Assembly: GCA_030748735.1 (NCBI GenBank)
Contig: JASMLK010000035.1
Span: 1 to 45,381, forward strand
DNA from: Myxococcota bacterium
GTDB taxonomy: Bacteria; Myxococcota_A; UBA9160; UBA4427
Reading direction: 5' to 3'
DNA length: 45,381 bases
The notes beneath the pieces are model-generated. The model saw only the letters and a list, made by a program, of their open reading frames with translations. It was not told where the DNA came from and made no database searches. Positions 27,160 through 35,521 of this stretch are shown here, in pieces (the stretch's first letter is position 1; every line of letters begins with the position of its first letter). Both the position numbers and the translations under genes were made by a program.

Positions 27160-28212
27160 GTGAGTGACACCGATTCGATCGTGATCTGCCTGGGAATCCC
27201 AGCCCTGAACCAGCCGCATATCGTAGAAAGACTCGAGGCGATCGATTCGCGCATCGAAGTCGTCGCGCTGCCGGCTGACGAAGGTTCGAGCTGGGGCGCA
27301 GACACGCCGCATCTGCCCTACGACGAACCTCCACCCTGGGCGCTGGGCTTCGCACGCGAACGAAAAGAAGCCCTCGCACGCTGCCAGATCCTCATCGCCC
27401 TCAACACGCCGAAGGCCTTGATGCAACTTGCCCCACGTCTCGAGTGGATCCAGGCGATCAGCGCCGGGGTCGAGCAGTTGGTTGCCGCCGACGTGCGGCG
27501 TGATCGCGTGGTCGTCACCAACGCGTCCGGCGTGAGCGCGCCATCGATGGCCGAGTGGACCATGGGGCGCCTTCTCCAGGTCTGGAAACGCTTCCCCGAA
27601 TCCGACCAGCAACAACGCGATCACGTCTACAAGCAGACCTACGGCCGCAGTCTTGCGGGAAGCGTGATCGGCGTGGTGGGCATGGGGAGCATCGGCTGCG
27701 AGGTCGCGCGGCGCGCCCGCGCGTTCGGATGCACGGTGCTCGGCTCGAAGCGCTCGCCGGCCACCGGGGAAGCCACGGAGCTCGCGCACGAGATCTACGG
27801 CACCGACCAGTTGCACACGATGCTCGGGCGCTGCGACGCCGTGGTAATCGCCGCACCAGCCAGCCCCGAAACCCATCACCTCTTCGATCGCAAAGCCTTC
27901 GACGCCATGAAACCCGGGACCGTCCTGATCAACATCGCGCGGGGCTCCCTCGTCGACACGAACGCGTTGCTCGACGCGTTGAAAACCGGTCGGGTTGGAG
28001 CGGCGGCACTCGACGTGTTCGAAGAAGAACCCCTGCCCGCATCGAGCCCGCTGTGGGACACCGAAAACCTCCTGGTCTCGGCCCACTCGTCCGCTTCGGT
28101 CGACCGGCACATGGAAAACGTCATGGACCTCTTCGAAGCCAACGTGAAGCGCTACCTCGCTGGCGAACCGCTGCGCAACCAGGTCGACATGGAGGGGCTG
28201 GGGTTCGCTTGA
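27160..28212 (+). CDS. D-2-hydroxyacid dehydrogenase (NAD-binding)
   Basis: The start GTG 27160 follows GGAG and gives 350 residues; the upstream GTG at 27121 adds 13 residues without support. The NAD loop is G-V-V-G-M-G-S-I-G-C (about residues 171-180). Catalytic residues follow in family order: Arg in N-I-A-R-G-S-L-V-D, Glu in D-V-F-E-E-E-P-L-P, His in S-A-H-S-S-A-S. N-terminal L-E-W-I-Q-A-I-S-A-G-V-E-Q is also typical. It should interconvert a 2-keto acid and its D-hydroxy acid; GhrA-like glyoxylate or hydroxypyruvate reduction is possible. It is divergent from the sulfatase-like gene, about 106 bases apart. Confidence 0.9.
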   Translation: MSDTDSIVICLGIPALNQPHIVERLEAIDSRIEVVALPADEGSSWGADTPHLPYDEPPPWALGFARERKEALARCQILIALNTPKALMQLAPRLEWIQAISAGVEQLVAADVRRDRVVVTNASGVSAPSMAEWTMGRLLQVWKRFPESDQQQRDHVYKQTYGRSLAGSVIGVVGMGSIGCEVARRARAFGCTVLGSKRSPATGEATELAHEIYGTDQLHTMLGRCDAVVIAAPASPETHHLFDRKAFDAMKPGTVLINIARGSLVDTNALLDALKTGRVGAAALDVFEEEPLPASSPLWDTENLLVSAHSSASVDRHMENVMDLFEANVKRYLAGEPLRNQVDMEGLGFA

Positions 28213-28292
28213 TCGAAGGCGTGGCTTCTGCGGGTCGGGCGTGACGCGCCAGGCTTTCATGTCCGCCTCCGATTTCGCAAACTCAGCCTATC

Positions 28293-29216
28293 ATGGGTGC
28301 TGTCGATGCGTCCCGCGCCCGGGGCCGCCGCGGCAAGAGGAAGCCAGACGGTTTGAACGAAGGTGAGTTGCAAAAGGCCGACGAGGCGCGCGAGGCAGAC
28401 GAATCGCGCTTGATCGAACTCGCCGGGGACGCGAACGACGAAGAAGTCACGATCTACGTGAAGGGCTTCCTCGGTCGCAACGAAGCGCCCAAGCACTTCG
28501 ACGCCTGGCTCGGCGGACACGAAGAGCTCGTCGATACCCTCGCCTGGGGTTCGAGCGCGCGCGGCTACCACTGGGAAGCCGGCAACCTGCGCAAACTCGC
28601 CCTTCCCGTCGCGAGCGGCGCCAAGACGGTCTGGGATCTCTATCGCCTGGTTCGCCACACCCGTGCCGTCAACCCGCTGGCGACCGCGGGGTGGTTCATC
28701 GCCGAGCAGGCCGTCGGTGTCTGCGCGCGCTTCATCGCGCAATTCATCGAAGCGCGAAAGCAGGCCGAACTTCGCGCCCACGACCTCGCGGACGAGATCG
28801 AACGATTGACGCGCGAGGGGCGGCAGGTTCGCGTGGTCGCCCACTCACTCGGTTGTCGGCAGGCCATCGAGGCCGCCGCTCAGCTCCCCGAAGCGCTTCG
28901 CCCCCGCGAACTCCACCTCTGCGCCCCGGCCTGTCTCGAAGAAGAAATCGAGGACAAGCTCGACGCCGTCGCGGGCGACAGCGCGTATCTCTACTACACC
29001 GAACTCGATCAAGTCCTCGAGATCAGTTTTCGGGCCATGTCCCAAGGCAGAGCCATCGGCGCGGCTGGACTGTCACGCGACTACGAGGGCCTGGTCGAAT
29101 ACGACGTCTCCGAGGCCTTCGACTTCTGGGTCCACACCGAATACAAGAACCGCTTCGCGAGCTTCCTGGCACCGGACGACGAGTCGGAGCTGGCCGAAGA
29201 TCAAGAAACGTCGTAG
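28293..29216 (+). CDS. DUF726-like alpha/beta-hydrolase
   Basis: 307 residues. The nucleophile elbow is V-V-A-H-S-L-G-C-R-Q-A, preceded by the strand V-T-I-Y-V-K-G-F-L-G and followed by L-H-L-C-A-P-A. The long helical insert (residues about 75-165) and the elbow resemble the DUF726/TMCO4 family of alpha/beta-hydrolases. Acid and His can be guessed (Y-T-E-L-D near 235, H-T-E near 285) but not firmly. Function unknown. The N-terminal 45 residues are charged and look disordered. It stands alone between two rightward and leftward neighbours. Confidence 0.55.
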   Translation: MGAVDASRARGRRGKRKPDGLNEGELQKADEAREADESRLIELAGDANDEEVTIYVKGFLGRNEAPKHFDAWLGGHEELVDTLAWGSSARGYHWEAGNLRKLALPVASGAKTVWDLYRLVRHTRAVNPLATAGWFIAEQAVGVCARFIAQFIEARKQAELRAHDLADEIERLTREGRQVRVVAHSLGCRQAIEAAAQLPEALRPRELHLCAPACLEEEIEDKLDAVAGDSAYLYYTELDQVLEISFRAMSQGRAIGAAGLSRDYEGLVEYDVSEAFDFWVHTEYKNRFASFLAPDDESELAEDQETS

Positions 29217-29253
29217 CCGCGCGCTTCACTCGCCGCTTTCAGTTTCCGAAGCC

Positions 29254-29685
29254 TTACCGGGCCTCTAGCCCCCACTCGACGGCTTCGAGTAGCAGGTCTG
29301 CGGTCAGGCCGAAGATCTGCCCTTCGCTCACGTCGATCGTCGTGTTCGTGCAGGCCAGACTGCCGAGATAGACCGTGGCGTCGTTGCGCGCTTCGGGATG
29401 CAGCACCTCGCGCACGGGGACCCGCATCACACGGGCCACCTCGGCGGGATTCGCGCGCAAGGCGGGCGCGTCGCGAAGCCATGCCACGACGGGGACGAGA
29501 TGATGCCGCCCTCCACTCCAGGCGTCGTCGAGTTCCCCCACCACGTCGACGAGGGAGGGGTCGAGGCCGACTTCTTCATGGGCTTCGCGGACGGCCGCGA
29601 TGCGATTGGCTTCGACATCGACATCCACTTCGAGACCGCAGGTCGCCTCGCAGATTCGGCAGAAGGTGTAGCGGGTCTCTGCCAT
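29254..29685 (-). CDS. Chimera: Mo-oxidoreductase N-terminus joined in frame to a Nudix hydrolase
   Basis: 143 residues from ATG 29685, after GGGAGA. Residues 1-29 (F-C9-R-I-C12-E-A-T-C16-G-L-E-V-D-V) match the start of molybdopterin oxidoreductases, including three Cys of the CxxCxxxC cluster motif. From residue 31 the protein is a Nudix hydrolase of the CoA-diphosphatase kind: A-V-R33-E-A-H-E-E-V-G-L, then H-H-L-V-P-V-V-A-W-L and L-E-A-V-E-W-G-L. The GxxxxxE start of the Nudix box and the Nudix domain's first strands are missing, as is the whole Mo-cofactor domain. The junction lies near 29596-29604. It looks like the product of a deletion between two genes and is probably inactive, although still a complete frame with a good ribosome site. 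NnrS lies 39 bases upstream. Confidence 0.7.
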   Translation of the reverse strand: MAETRYTFCRICEATCGLEVDVDVEANRIAAVREAHEEVGLDPSLVDVVGELDDAWSGGRHHLVPVVAWLRDAPALRANPAEVARVMRVPVREVLHPEARNDATVYLGSLACTNTTIDVSEGQIFGLTADLLLEAVEWGLEAR

Positions 29686-29723
29686 GTTGCCGTCTCCCGG
29701 TCGATTCGACGCACGCGCCTCGT

Positions 29724-30944
29724 TCAAGCGGCGTCGGCGCGCGGGCTCACGAGCTTGCCCGTGTAGGCCAGGGTGTAGACGAACCACGCGAGCGAAAAGA
29801 GCACACCACCCAACAGCATGCTGCCGCGATACATCCCAACCGGACCGAGGCCACCGATGATGCGAACCGCGGCCCCTGCAATCACGCAGACGAAGGCCAC
29901 GACGGTGGCCGGATCGGCTTCGATCGACCGGCCCGTATGCCCGAGGGTCACGCGCGCCATCATGCCGAGCATGAGCGTCCCCATCGCACCCGCAGTGAAC
30001 CCGTGCAGGGCAGCCGCGCCGATCCCGATACCGAAGTGCGCCGACATCCCCAGCAGCAGGAACCCGAGCGCGATCCACAGGTGGCCAGCGTGCAGCACCC
30101 AGAGCATCGGCTGCCGCCACGTCGCCAGGCTCTGCCACCCACGCATGCGAAGCAGGACGAACACCCCGGCGAAGTCGGCGAGCGGAGCCACCACCACGTG
30201 ACCGGGCGAGATGAGTTGCGTGAGCATGCCCAGCCCGCCGCATACGAACGCCGCCGCACCGACGGAGCGGGCTGTCGCGATTCGCTGGGCGCGGTCACGA
30301 TCGATCAATGCGTTGCGCGTGAAGGCCGGCACCACGCGGCCCGAGATCACGAGCATCAGGATGACGACGAAGTACACCGCGCCATGGGTCCCCACGCGCA
30401 GGAAGGTTGCGTTGCCGGTGGCCAGACCGTAGTGAATCGCTGCATTCGCGACGCTCAGCGCGAGCAAGACGAACACCACCGGCACGTTGCGCCACAACTG
30501 TTTGCGAACGATTGGCGCGCCGACGAACCAGGCGAGCACGGGCAGGAAGGCGATGTCGATCACCGCCACCGTCAGCGCGCCGAGTGTTCCCGCGAGCACG
30601 AGGGCAAGGCGCCCGGCCAGGTAGAGCAAGACGAGGCCCACGAGGCGTGGGCCGCGCACCGGTTCGCTCTTCGTCCAGTTGGGGACGGCCGTCAGCAGGA
30701 AGCCCGCGATCACGGGGGCGACCGTGCCGTAGAGCATCTCGTGTGCGTGCAGGGTGTGGGGCGGCCATCCCTGGGTCGGCACCGCCGTGCCGCTCAGCAC
30801 GACGAGCCACGGCAGCATCGACGCCCATGCGTTGCAGGCGGCAAGCAGGAAGAACGGGCGAAACCCTGCGCTGAAGACGTGTTGGAGCAAGAAGGACCAA
30901 CCTCCCTTATTTGGCGTGGCTTCTACGAGTAGAGCGCAGTGCAT
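29724..30944 (-). CDS. nnrS: NnrS family membrane protein
   Basis: 406 residues from ATG 30944; the frame extends to 31016 but that adds a non-membrane leader. About twelve hydrophobic helices are visible. NnrS landmarks are F-S-A-G-F-R-P-F-F-L-L at the start, H-A-H-E-M-L-Y-G in the first loop, G-R-V-V-P-A-F-T-R-N-A-L and A-G-H-L-W-I-A-L-G-F with H-G-F-T-A-G-A-M-G. NnrS is a haem- and copper-containing protein linked to nitric oxide stress and denitrification. It is the likely former neighbour of the oxidoreductase remnant fused at 29254-29685. No other nitrogen-oxide gene is in the window. Confidence 0.9.
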   Translation of the reverse strand: MHCALLVEATPNKGGWSFLLQHVFSAGFRPFFLLAACNAWASMLPWLVVLSGTAVPTQGWPPHTLHAHEMLYGTVAPVIAGFLLTAVPNWTKSEPVRGPRLVGLVLLYLAGRLALVLAGTLGALTVAVIDIAFLPVLAWFVGAPIVRKQLWRNVPVVFVLLALSVANAAIHYGLATGNATFLRVGTHGAVYFVVILMLVISGRVVPAFTRNALIDRDRAQRIATARSVGAAAFVCGGLGMLTQLISPGHVVVAPLADFAGVFVLLRMRGWQSLATWRQPMLWVLHAGHLWIALGFLLLGMSAHFGIGIGAAALHGFTAGAMGTLMLGMMARVTLGHTGRSIEADPATVVAFVCVIAGAAVRIIGGLGPVGMYRGSMLLGGVLFSLAWFVYTLAYTGKLVSPRADAA

Positions 30945-30950
30945 CGCCCG

Positions 30951-30971
30951 GGACAAGCGACAAGCGACAAG
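30951..30971. repeat. Short tandem repeat, three copies of a 7-base unit
   Basis: Three consecutive copies of GACAAGC or near copies lie between the divergent NnrS and F420-type genes. They are close to the NnrS start, so a role in control is possible but unproven. Slippage is the simpler explanation. Confidence 0.4.
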
Positions 30972-31054
30972 CGAGACCTGTTGACGCGCTCTATCCTGCC
31001 CGGCCGCGCTTCGCAATCAGCTGAACCAAGCCCCAACCAAGAATGGAGAAACAA

Positions 31055-31966
31055 ATGCGAATCGGAATCATGTCTGGTGCTACGCCGGGGCCCGACGGAA
31101 CCATCGACGGCCTCATCGCCCGCACACAGCAGATCGAAAAGGCCGGTTTTTCCTCGATCTGGATGGCGAACATCTTCGGCCTCGACGCGATCACGACGCT
31201 CGCCCTCGTGGGTCGCGAAACCGAGCGTATCGAGCTCGGCACAGCCGTCGTCCCGACCTACCCGCGCCACCCCGCGGCGATCGCCCAACAGGCGCTCACC
31301 ACCCAGGCCGCCTGCAACGGCCGCTTCACCCTCGGCATCGGCCTTTCGCACAAGCTCGTGATCGAAGACATGATGGGGCTTTCGTACGCAAAGCCCGCAC
31401 GACACATGCGCGAATACCTGAGCGTGCTGGGCCCGCTGTTGCGCGGAGAACCGGCGAGCTTCCAGGGCGATGAATACCGCGTGAATGCAGGCCTCGACGT
31501 TCCCGGTGCGAGCCCGGTACCGGTGTTGATCGCGGCCCTCGGTGACCTGATGTTGAAGATCGCGGGGACCCTGGCGGACGGCACCATCCTCTGGATGACC
31601 GGCCCGGCCACGATCGAGAGCCACATCGGTCCGAAGCTCCGCGACGCCGCGAAGGAAGCGGGACGTCCCGACCCGCGCATCGTCGCCGGTCTCCCGATCG
31701 TCGTCACCGACGACGAAGCCGCAGCGCGCGAAGCCATCGGCAAGGGACTCGCGATGTACGGCACGCTGCCCTCCTACCGCGCGATGCTCGACAAGGAAGG
31801 TGCTGCGGGCCCGGCCGACGTGGCGATCGTCGGCAACGAAGCGTCGGTCGCGAGCCAGCTCGATCGCATGGCGGACATCGGCGTGACCGACTTCGACGCC
31901 GCCATCGTGGCCGTCGACGAGAAGGCGGAGGGGCGCACGATCGAACTGCTGGCCACGCGGCTCTAA
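31055..31966 (+). CDS. LLM-class F420-dependent oxidoreductase
   Basis: 303 residues from ATG 31055, six bases after GGAG; the ATG at 31043 overlaps that site. TIM-barrel motifs: M-R-I-G-I-M-S-G, G-F-S-S-I-W-M-A-N-I-F-G-L-D-A, E-L-G-T-A-V-V-P-T-Y-P-R-H-P, and G-R-F-T-L-G-I-G-L-S-H. These are those of the mycobacterial-type F420 LLM subfamily. Flavin cannot be excluded. It is divergent from NnrS, about 110 bases apart, and is followed by a stem-loop and a tRNA-like fragment. Confidence 0.88.
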   Translation: MRIGIMSGATPGPDGTIDGLIARTQQIEKAGFSSIWMANIFGLDAITTLALVGRETERIELGTAVVPTYPRHPAAIAQQALTTQAACNGRFTLGIGLSHKLVIEDMMGLSYAKPARHMREYLSVLGPLLRGEPASFQGDEYRVNAGLDVPGASPVPVLIAALGDLMLKIAGTLADGTILWMTGPATIESHIGPKLRDAAKEAGRPDPRIVAGLPIVVTDDEAAAREAIGKGLAMYGTLPSYRAMLDKEGAAGPADVAIVGNEASVASQLDRMADIGVTDFDAAIVAVDEKAEGRTIELLATRL

Positions 31967-31973
31967 CCAAACA

Positions 31974-31989
31974 GCCGACGTCCGTCGGC
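31974..31989 (+). terminator. Stem-loop after the F420-type gene
   Basis: GCCGAC and GTCGGC pair with a four-base loop, eight bases past the stop codon. No T-run follows, so it is a weak intrinsic terminator at best. It also occupies the place where the D-arm of the downstream tRNA-like segment would be. Confidence 0.3.
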
Positions 31990-31994
31990 CGAGC

Positions 31995-32049
31995 GACCAT
32001 TGGACTCACAACCCGGGGGTCGCAGGTTCGAATCCTGTCGCCGCTACCG
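31995..32049 (+). pseudogene. tRNA-like 3' fragment, 5' half degenerate
   Basis: A T-arm is clear: stem GCAGG (32022-32026), loop TTCGAAT, stem CCTGT (32034-32038). The acceptor 3' strand would be CGCCGCT, discriminator A, then CCG. Upstream an anticodon-type loop CTCACAA (32005-32011, CAC at 32007-32009) sits on a weak stem with an A-C mismatch and two wobble pairs. The 5' acceptor AGCGGCG is absent and the D-arm is not normal. The opposite strand reads G-D-R-I-R-T-C-D-P-R-V, a peptide typical of antisense tRNA translation. I read this as a tRNA pseudogene or the leftover of an attachment site; no integrase is nearby. Confidence 0.55.
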
Positions 32050-32164
32050 CCGAAGCCAGGTGGCTTGCGTTCTCGGAACGCTCTCGATGTAGTCGTCGCC
32101 ACGGACTGCGGGCAGAGCTTCCATGGCCACCTTGGGCCACCGATTCGACAGTCTGCCCGCTGCA

Positions 32165-33415
32165 TCAGCGCGGAGTCTCTCCGCCGTCAAACTCCACGAT
32201 CTCGCACTCCAGGAGGCTTCCCCGTCGGATCCGGCGGACCACGAAACGCAGTCCGTGGGCGTCGAGAGTCGACCCAAGCCCGAAGGGACCGTCGATGCGT
32301 TCCTCGAGCCATTCGGCCAGCGGTTGATCGGGCGCGAAGGGCAGATCATGTCCCAGGCCGGATGCCAGGACGTTCATCCGGATGCCTCCGCCGACCAACC
32401 AGCGCTTCTCTCCGCGGACATGGAAGTGCCTCGGCAGGCGGTCGAACTCGTCGCGTATGTCTCCGAGGAGTTCCTCGACGACGTCCTCGAGAGTCACGAG
32501 ACCGGTCGTGCGTCCACCATCGCCCTTTACGATCGCCAGGTGGATGCGCTCCCGGATCAGCGTGTTGAGCGCGTCCGCAGCCGAGAGGTTTCCGCTGATC
32601 TCCAGGACCGGGCGCACCGGTAGCGCTTCTTCTTCGTCGGGCACATCGTCGGTGGCGAGGAAGAGCATCTCTTTGACGTTCACGTAGCCGATGACGCGAT
32701 CCAGGTCGCCCTCCTCACAGACGGGAAAACGCGTGTGGGCGTGGTGGCGGGCGCGAGCGATACCGTCCTTCAGCGATACGCCCGCACGCAGCCACGCGAT
32801 GTCGTCGCGGCCGACCTCGAGGTCGCGCACGCGGTATTCCGACAGCCGCGGTGCGGTGGCGATGATGCGCTCCTGCTGCGGGCTGATCTGCCGTGTGAGG
32901 CGCGCGAGTCCGGCAAGGGCGGTGATCTCCTCGACCGTGGCAGGGGCCTCGCTGTCGCTGCGCCGCCTCTCGAAGGGGCGGTTGATGAGGTGGATGAACC
33001 AGAGCACGGGCTGCAACGCGATGGTGGACAGGTGCAGCGGTCGTCCGATGATGACGGCCAGATCGCGGTTGAACCGAACGCCGAGCGACTTCGCCAGGAT
33101 CTCGGTGAACTGGAGCATGAGAAAGGTGAACACGCCTGCGAACAACCACAGGTGCTCCTCGCCGAAGACCTTTCCGAACTGCGCTCCGGCCACCGAAGCA
33201 CCGACCGTGTGAGCCGTCGTGTTCATCAAGAGGATGACTGCGATGGGTCGCTCGACGTCGCTCTTGAAGCCCTGCCAGATGCGCCCCAGCCGCGGCCGTC
33301 GCTGGGACAGCCCTGCCACCTGGGCCGGCGTGAGCGACAACAGCGTCGCCTCCATCACTGAGCAAAGCGCCGAGACCCCCAGCGCAATCAGGACACCCGC
33401 GAGGAACAGCGTCAT
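32165..33415 (-). CDS. CNNM/CorC-type membrane protein with CBS pair
   Basis: 416 residues. Residues 1-150 are a CNNM transmembrane domain: A-L-C-S-V-M-E-A-T-L-L-S-L-T and A-V-I-L-L-M-N-T-T-A-H-T-V-G, with small and polar residues lining the helices. Then come two CBS domains (T-R-F-P-V-C-E-E-G, H-L-A-I-V-K-G-D-G, G-L-V-T-L-E-D-V-V-E-E-L-L-G) and a CorC/HlyC C-terminal domain from about 330 (V-G-G-G-I-R-M-N-V). Such proteins are linked to magnesium or sodium transport at the inner membrane. It stands alone; the UPF0104 gene lies upstream in the same direction, 85 bases away. Confidence 0.9.
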   Translation of the reverse strand: MTLFLAGVLIALGVSALCSVMEATLLSLTPAQVAGLSQRRPRLGRIWQGFKSDVERPIAVILLMNTTAHTVGASVAGAQFGKVFGEEHLWLFAGVFTFLMLQFTEILAKSLGVRFNRDLAVIIGRPLHLSTIALQPVLWFIHLINRPFERRRSDSEAPATVEEITALAGLARLTRQISPQQERIIATAPRLSEYRVRDLEVGRDDIAWLRAGVSLKDGIARARHHAHTRFPVCEEGDLDRVIGYVNVKEMLFLATDDVPDEEEALPVRPVLEISGNLSAADALNTLIRERIHLAIVKGDGGRTTGLVTLEDVVEELLGDIRDEFDRLPRHFHVRGEKRWLVGGGIRMNVLASGLGHDLPFAPDQPLAEWLEERIDGPFGLGSTLDAHGLRFVVRRIRRGSLLECEIVEFDGGETPR

Positions 33416-33452
33416 CGATATCTCCCGTAACCAATCGAACCCGACGAATCAC

Positions 33453-33466
33453 GGGCCAACCGGCCC
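33453..33466 (-). terminator. Short GC stem-loop between two leftward genes
   Basis: GGGCC and GGCCC pair with an AACC loop between the UPF0104 stop and the CNNM start. It lacks a T-run, so it is only a possible terminator or attenuator. Confidence 0.25.
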
Positions 33467-33500
33467 GGAAGTGTCTGCCAGCCCACGCGCCCGCTTCGTC

Positions 33501-34556
33501 TCAAGACGAGGCGGCGCGTTGTGCTTCGAGCGCTTTGCGAAGCTTCGGCAGATCACGCAGGTAGAGCGTTCCGATCAGCACGCGCAGCAGCACCAACGCG
33601 ATCGGAAAGAGCAAGCCGAACGCCAGGATCGCGGCTTCGTCACCGTACGGCCCGTAGAAGTACAACATCGCGGCCTGCTGGGTGCCGAGGCCGGCCGGCG
33701 TGATGGGCAGCGCGCCGGCCATCATGATGATCGGCGTCGACGCCAGAACGAGGCCCACTGGAAGCTCGATCCCGAACGCCGCGGTCCCGAACCCGAACAT
33801 TCCCAGAAAGACGGAGAAGTAGACCGTCTTCAGACCCGCGAGAACCGCGACGTCACGCACGACCGCCGTCTGGTGCGAGCTGAACAGTTCGGTTGCGCGC
33901 AGCCGCACGAGCCAGCGAAAGCGCGGCCCACCACTCATGAACAGCCACAGCGACACGATCGGAATCACCACGAAGATGAAGGCGCCGTTGCGAAGCGACG
34001 TGATCTCGGGCGTGAGGGGCAGCATCAATGCGCCCACCAGTGCGTAGGCGGCCAGCACGAGGCCGTCGATCGTCTGGTAGAAGAGCATCGAACTCGTGGC
34101 TTGCAACGCCGAGATGCCCTTGGACGTGCGCAGGTGCACGATCACTGCAGCCGTACCGAGGTTCCAGTTGATGGGGGTGAGGATATACGTCATCCCCCGG
34201 AGCGATCGCGCTTCGCGAAAGGGAAGCTGCGCGTTGAAGCGCGTGAACAGGTAGGCGAACGCCGCCGAGTCGATCCAGAACCAGAGCACCACGGCCACGA
34301 GCATGACGGGCAGGAAGAGATCGAGGCGCGCCTGGCGCATGGCTTCCCAGGCGTCGGCCACCGGCACCTGATGGAACAGCCAGGCGAAGATCGCGGCGGC
34401 CACGCACCACGGCAGGAGGGTTCGGAGCAGGCGGCGCAGACGGCTGGGTGGCGCGCCCTCAACCTCGCGATCGCCCGCAGCACCGTCCTGCGTGGCGGCG
34501 CTTCGACCCGGACGCGCCCCTGCAAACGCCGCGGCTTCGACTGACGGTTCGGCCAT
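33501..34556 (-). CDS. UPF0104-type flippase-like membrane protein
   Basis: 351 residues from ATG 34556; the longer start at 34574 is TTG and adds six residues. After a variable polar N-terminus (residues 1-40) come about eight hydrophobic helices. A-G-A-L-P-I-T-P-A-G-L-G-T-Q-Q-A-A is the family signature of the lysylphosphatidylglycerol synthase transmembrane region (UPF0104), with Q-T-I-D-G-L-V-L-A upstream. Proteins of this fold move lipids across the membrane. There is no soluble synthase domain. It is divergent from the crotonase gene, 109 bases apart. Confidence 0.8.
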   Translation of the reverse strand: MAEPSVEAAAFAGARPGRSAATQDGAAGDREVEGAPPSRLRRLLRTLLPWCVAAAIFAWLFHQVPVADAWEAMRQARLDLFLPVMLVAVVLWFWIDSAAFAYLFTRFNAQLPFREARSLRGMTYILTPINWNLGTAAVIVHLRTSKGISALQATSSMLFYQTIDGLVLAAYALVGALMLPLTPEITSLRNGAFIFVVIPIVSLWLFMSGGPRFRWLVRLRATELFSSHQTAVVRDVAVLAGLKTVYFSVFLGMFGFGTAAFGIELPVGLVLASTPIIMMAGALPITPAGLGTQQAAMLYFYGPYGDEAAILAFGLLFPIALVLLRVLIGTLYLRDLPKLRKALEAQRAASS

Positions 34557-34665
34557 TGCGAAAACATGGCGCAAGCCGAGGCGAATGACACGGAATCGCT
34601 AATCTCCGGCGCCTCAGCCCGAACCCGTCACACCGCCGCTGCAGCGCCCCGGCACAGGAGCCCCC

Positions 34666-35499
34666 ATGAGTTTTTCATCCAACGTCTTTTCGATCGAACG
34701 GGGCGGTCACATCGCCACCCTGTGGCTCGATCGTCCCGAAAAGCGCAACGCGATGGCGCAGGAATTCTGGACCGACCTCCCCTACGCGATGAAAGAACTC
34801 GGCGACGACCCGGAAGTGCGCGCGGTCGTGCTTGCGGGGCGCGGCAAGAGCTTTTGCGTCGGGCTCGACCTGTCGGCCGTGAGCGGTGGCGGCGTCGGCG
34901 GCGACGCGCAGAAGCCCGCTTCCGCCGCGGAAGCGAACCTCAAGCAGATGGGCATTACACGCGCCTTCCAGGCCGCGATTTCGTCGGTGGCCGATTGCCC
35001 GGTGCCCGTGATCGCCGCGATCCACAACCACTGCATCGGCGGCGGCATCGACCTCGTGACCGCCTGCGACATCCGCCTCGCCTCCGAAGACGCCATCTTC
35101 GGCATCCGCGAAACCAAGATCGGCATCACGGCCGACGTCGGTACCTTGCAGCGCCTACCCGGCATCATCACGAAGGGTCACGTCGCCGAACTCGCCTACA
35201 CGGGACGCGACTTCAACGCGAACTACGCCCAGGAGATCGGCCTGGTCAATCGCGTCGTCGCCGACCAGGACGCCGTGCTGAAGGCCGCCTATGAACTCGC
35301 CGAAGAGATCGCCGCCAACGCACCGCTGGCCGTGCGCGGCACCAAGTTCATGCTCCAGCAAGGCGAAGACCTCACCACCGAACAGAGCCTGCTGCTGAAC
35401 GGCCTGTGGACGATGATCGCCAACCTCGGCTCCAACGACCTGAAGGAAGCCGTCTCATCCTTCATGGAAAAGCGACCGCCGACGTTCAAGGGCAACTGA
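34666..35499 (+). CDS. Crotonase-family enzyme, probable delta3,5-delta2,4-dienoyl-CoA isomerase
   Basis: 277 residues. The oxyanion regions are G-K-S-F-C-V-G-L-D-L and N-H-C-I-G-G-G-I-D129-L-V-T-A-C-D. Acidic residues D129, E149 (R-E-T-K-I-G) and D157 (T-A-D-V-G-T-L-Q-R-L-P) stand 20 and 8 residues apart. This is the same spacing as the catalytic D176/E196/D204 of rat ECH1, and the D-V-G-T-L-Q-R-L-P segment is shared. This points to moving conjugated or misplaced double bonds during oxidation of unsaturated fatty acids rather than plain hydration. It converges on an acyl-CoA dehydrogenase. Confidence 0.85.
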   Translation: MSFSSNVFSIERGGHIATLWLDRPEKRNAMAQEFWTDLPYAMKELGDDPEVRAVVLAGRGKSFCVGLDLSAVSGGGVGGDAQKPASAAEANLKQMGITRAFQAAISSVADCPVPVIAAIHNHCIGGGIDLVTACDIRLASEDAIFGIRETKIGITADVGTLQRLPGIITKGHVAELAYTGRDFNANYAQEIGLVNRVVADQDAVLKAAYELAEEIAANAPLAVRGTKFMLQQGEDLTTEQSLLLNGLWTMIANLGSNDLKEAVSSFMEKRPPTFKGN

Positions 35500-35521
35500 T
35501 CTCGGAATCGCGCCTCGCGCG

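Noticed and set aside
29254..30243. Leftward 329-residue frame including the Nudix chimera and 186 upstream residues
   Set aside because: The upstream part is a shadow of NnrS in another frame; ATG 29685 with its ribosome site is the real start.
31704..32165. Leftward frame encoding G-D-R-I-R-T-C-D-P-R-V
   Set aside because: This is the usual false protein read antisense to a tRNA; used only as support for the tRNA-like fragment.
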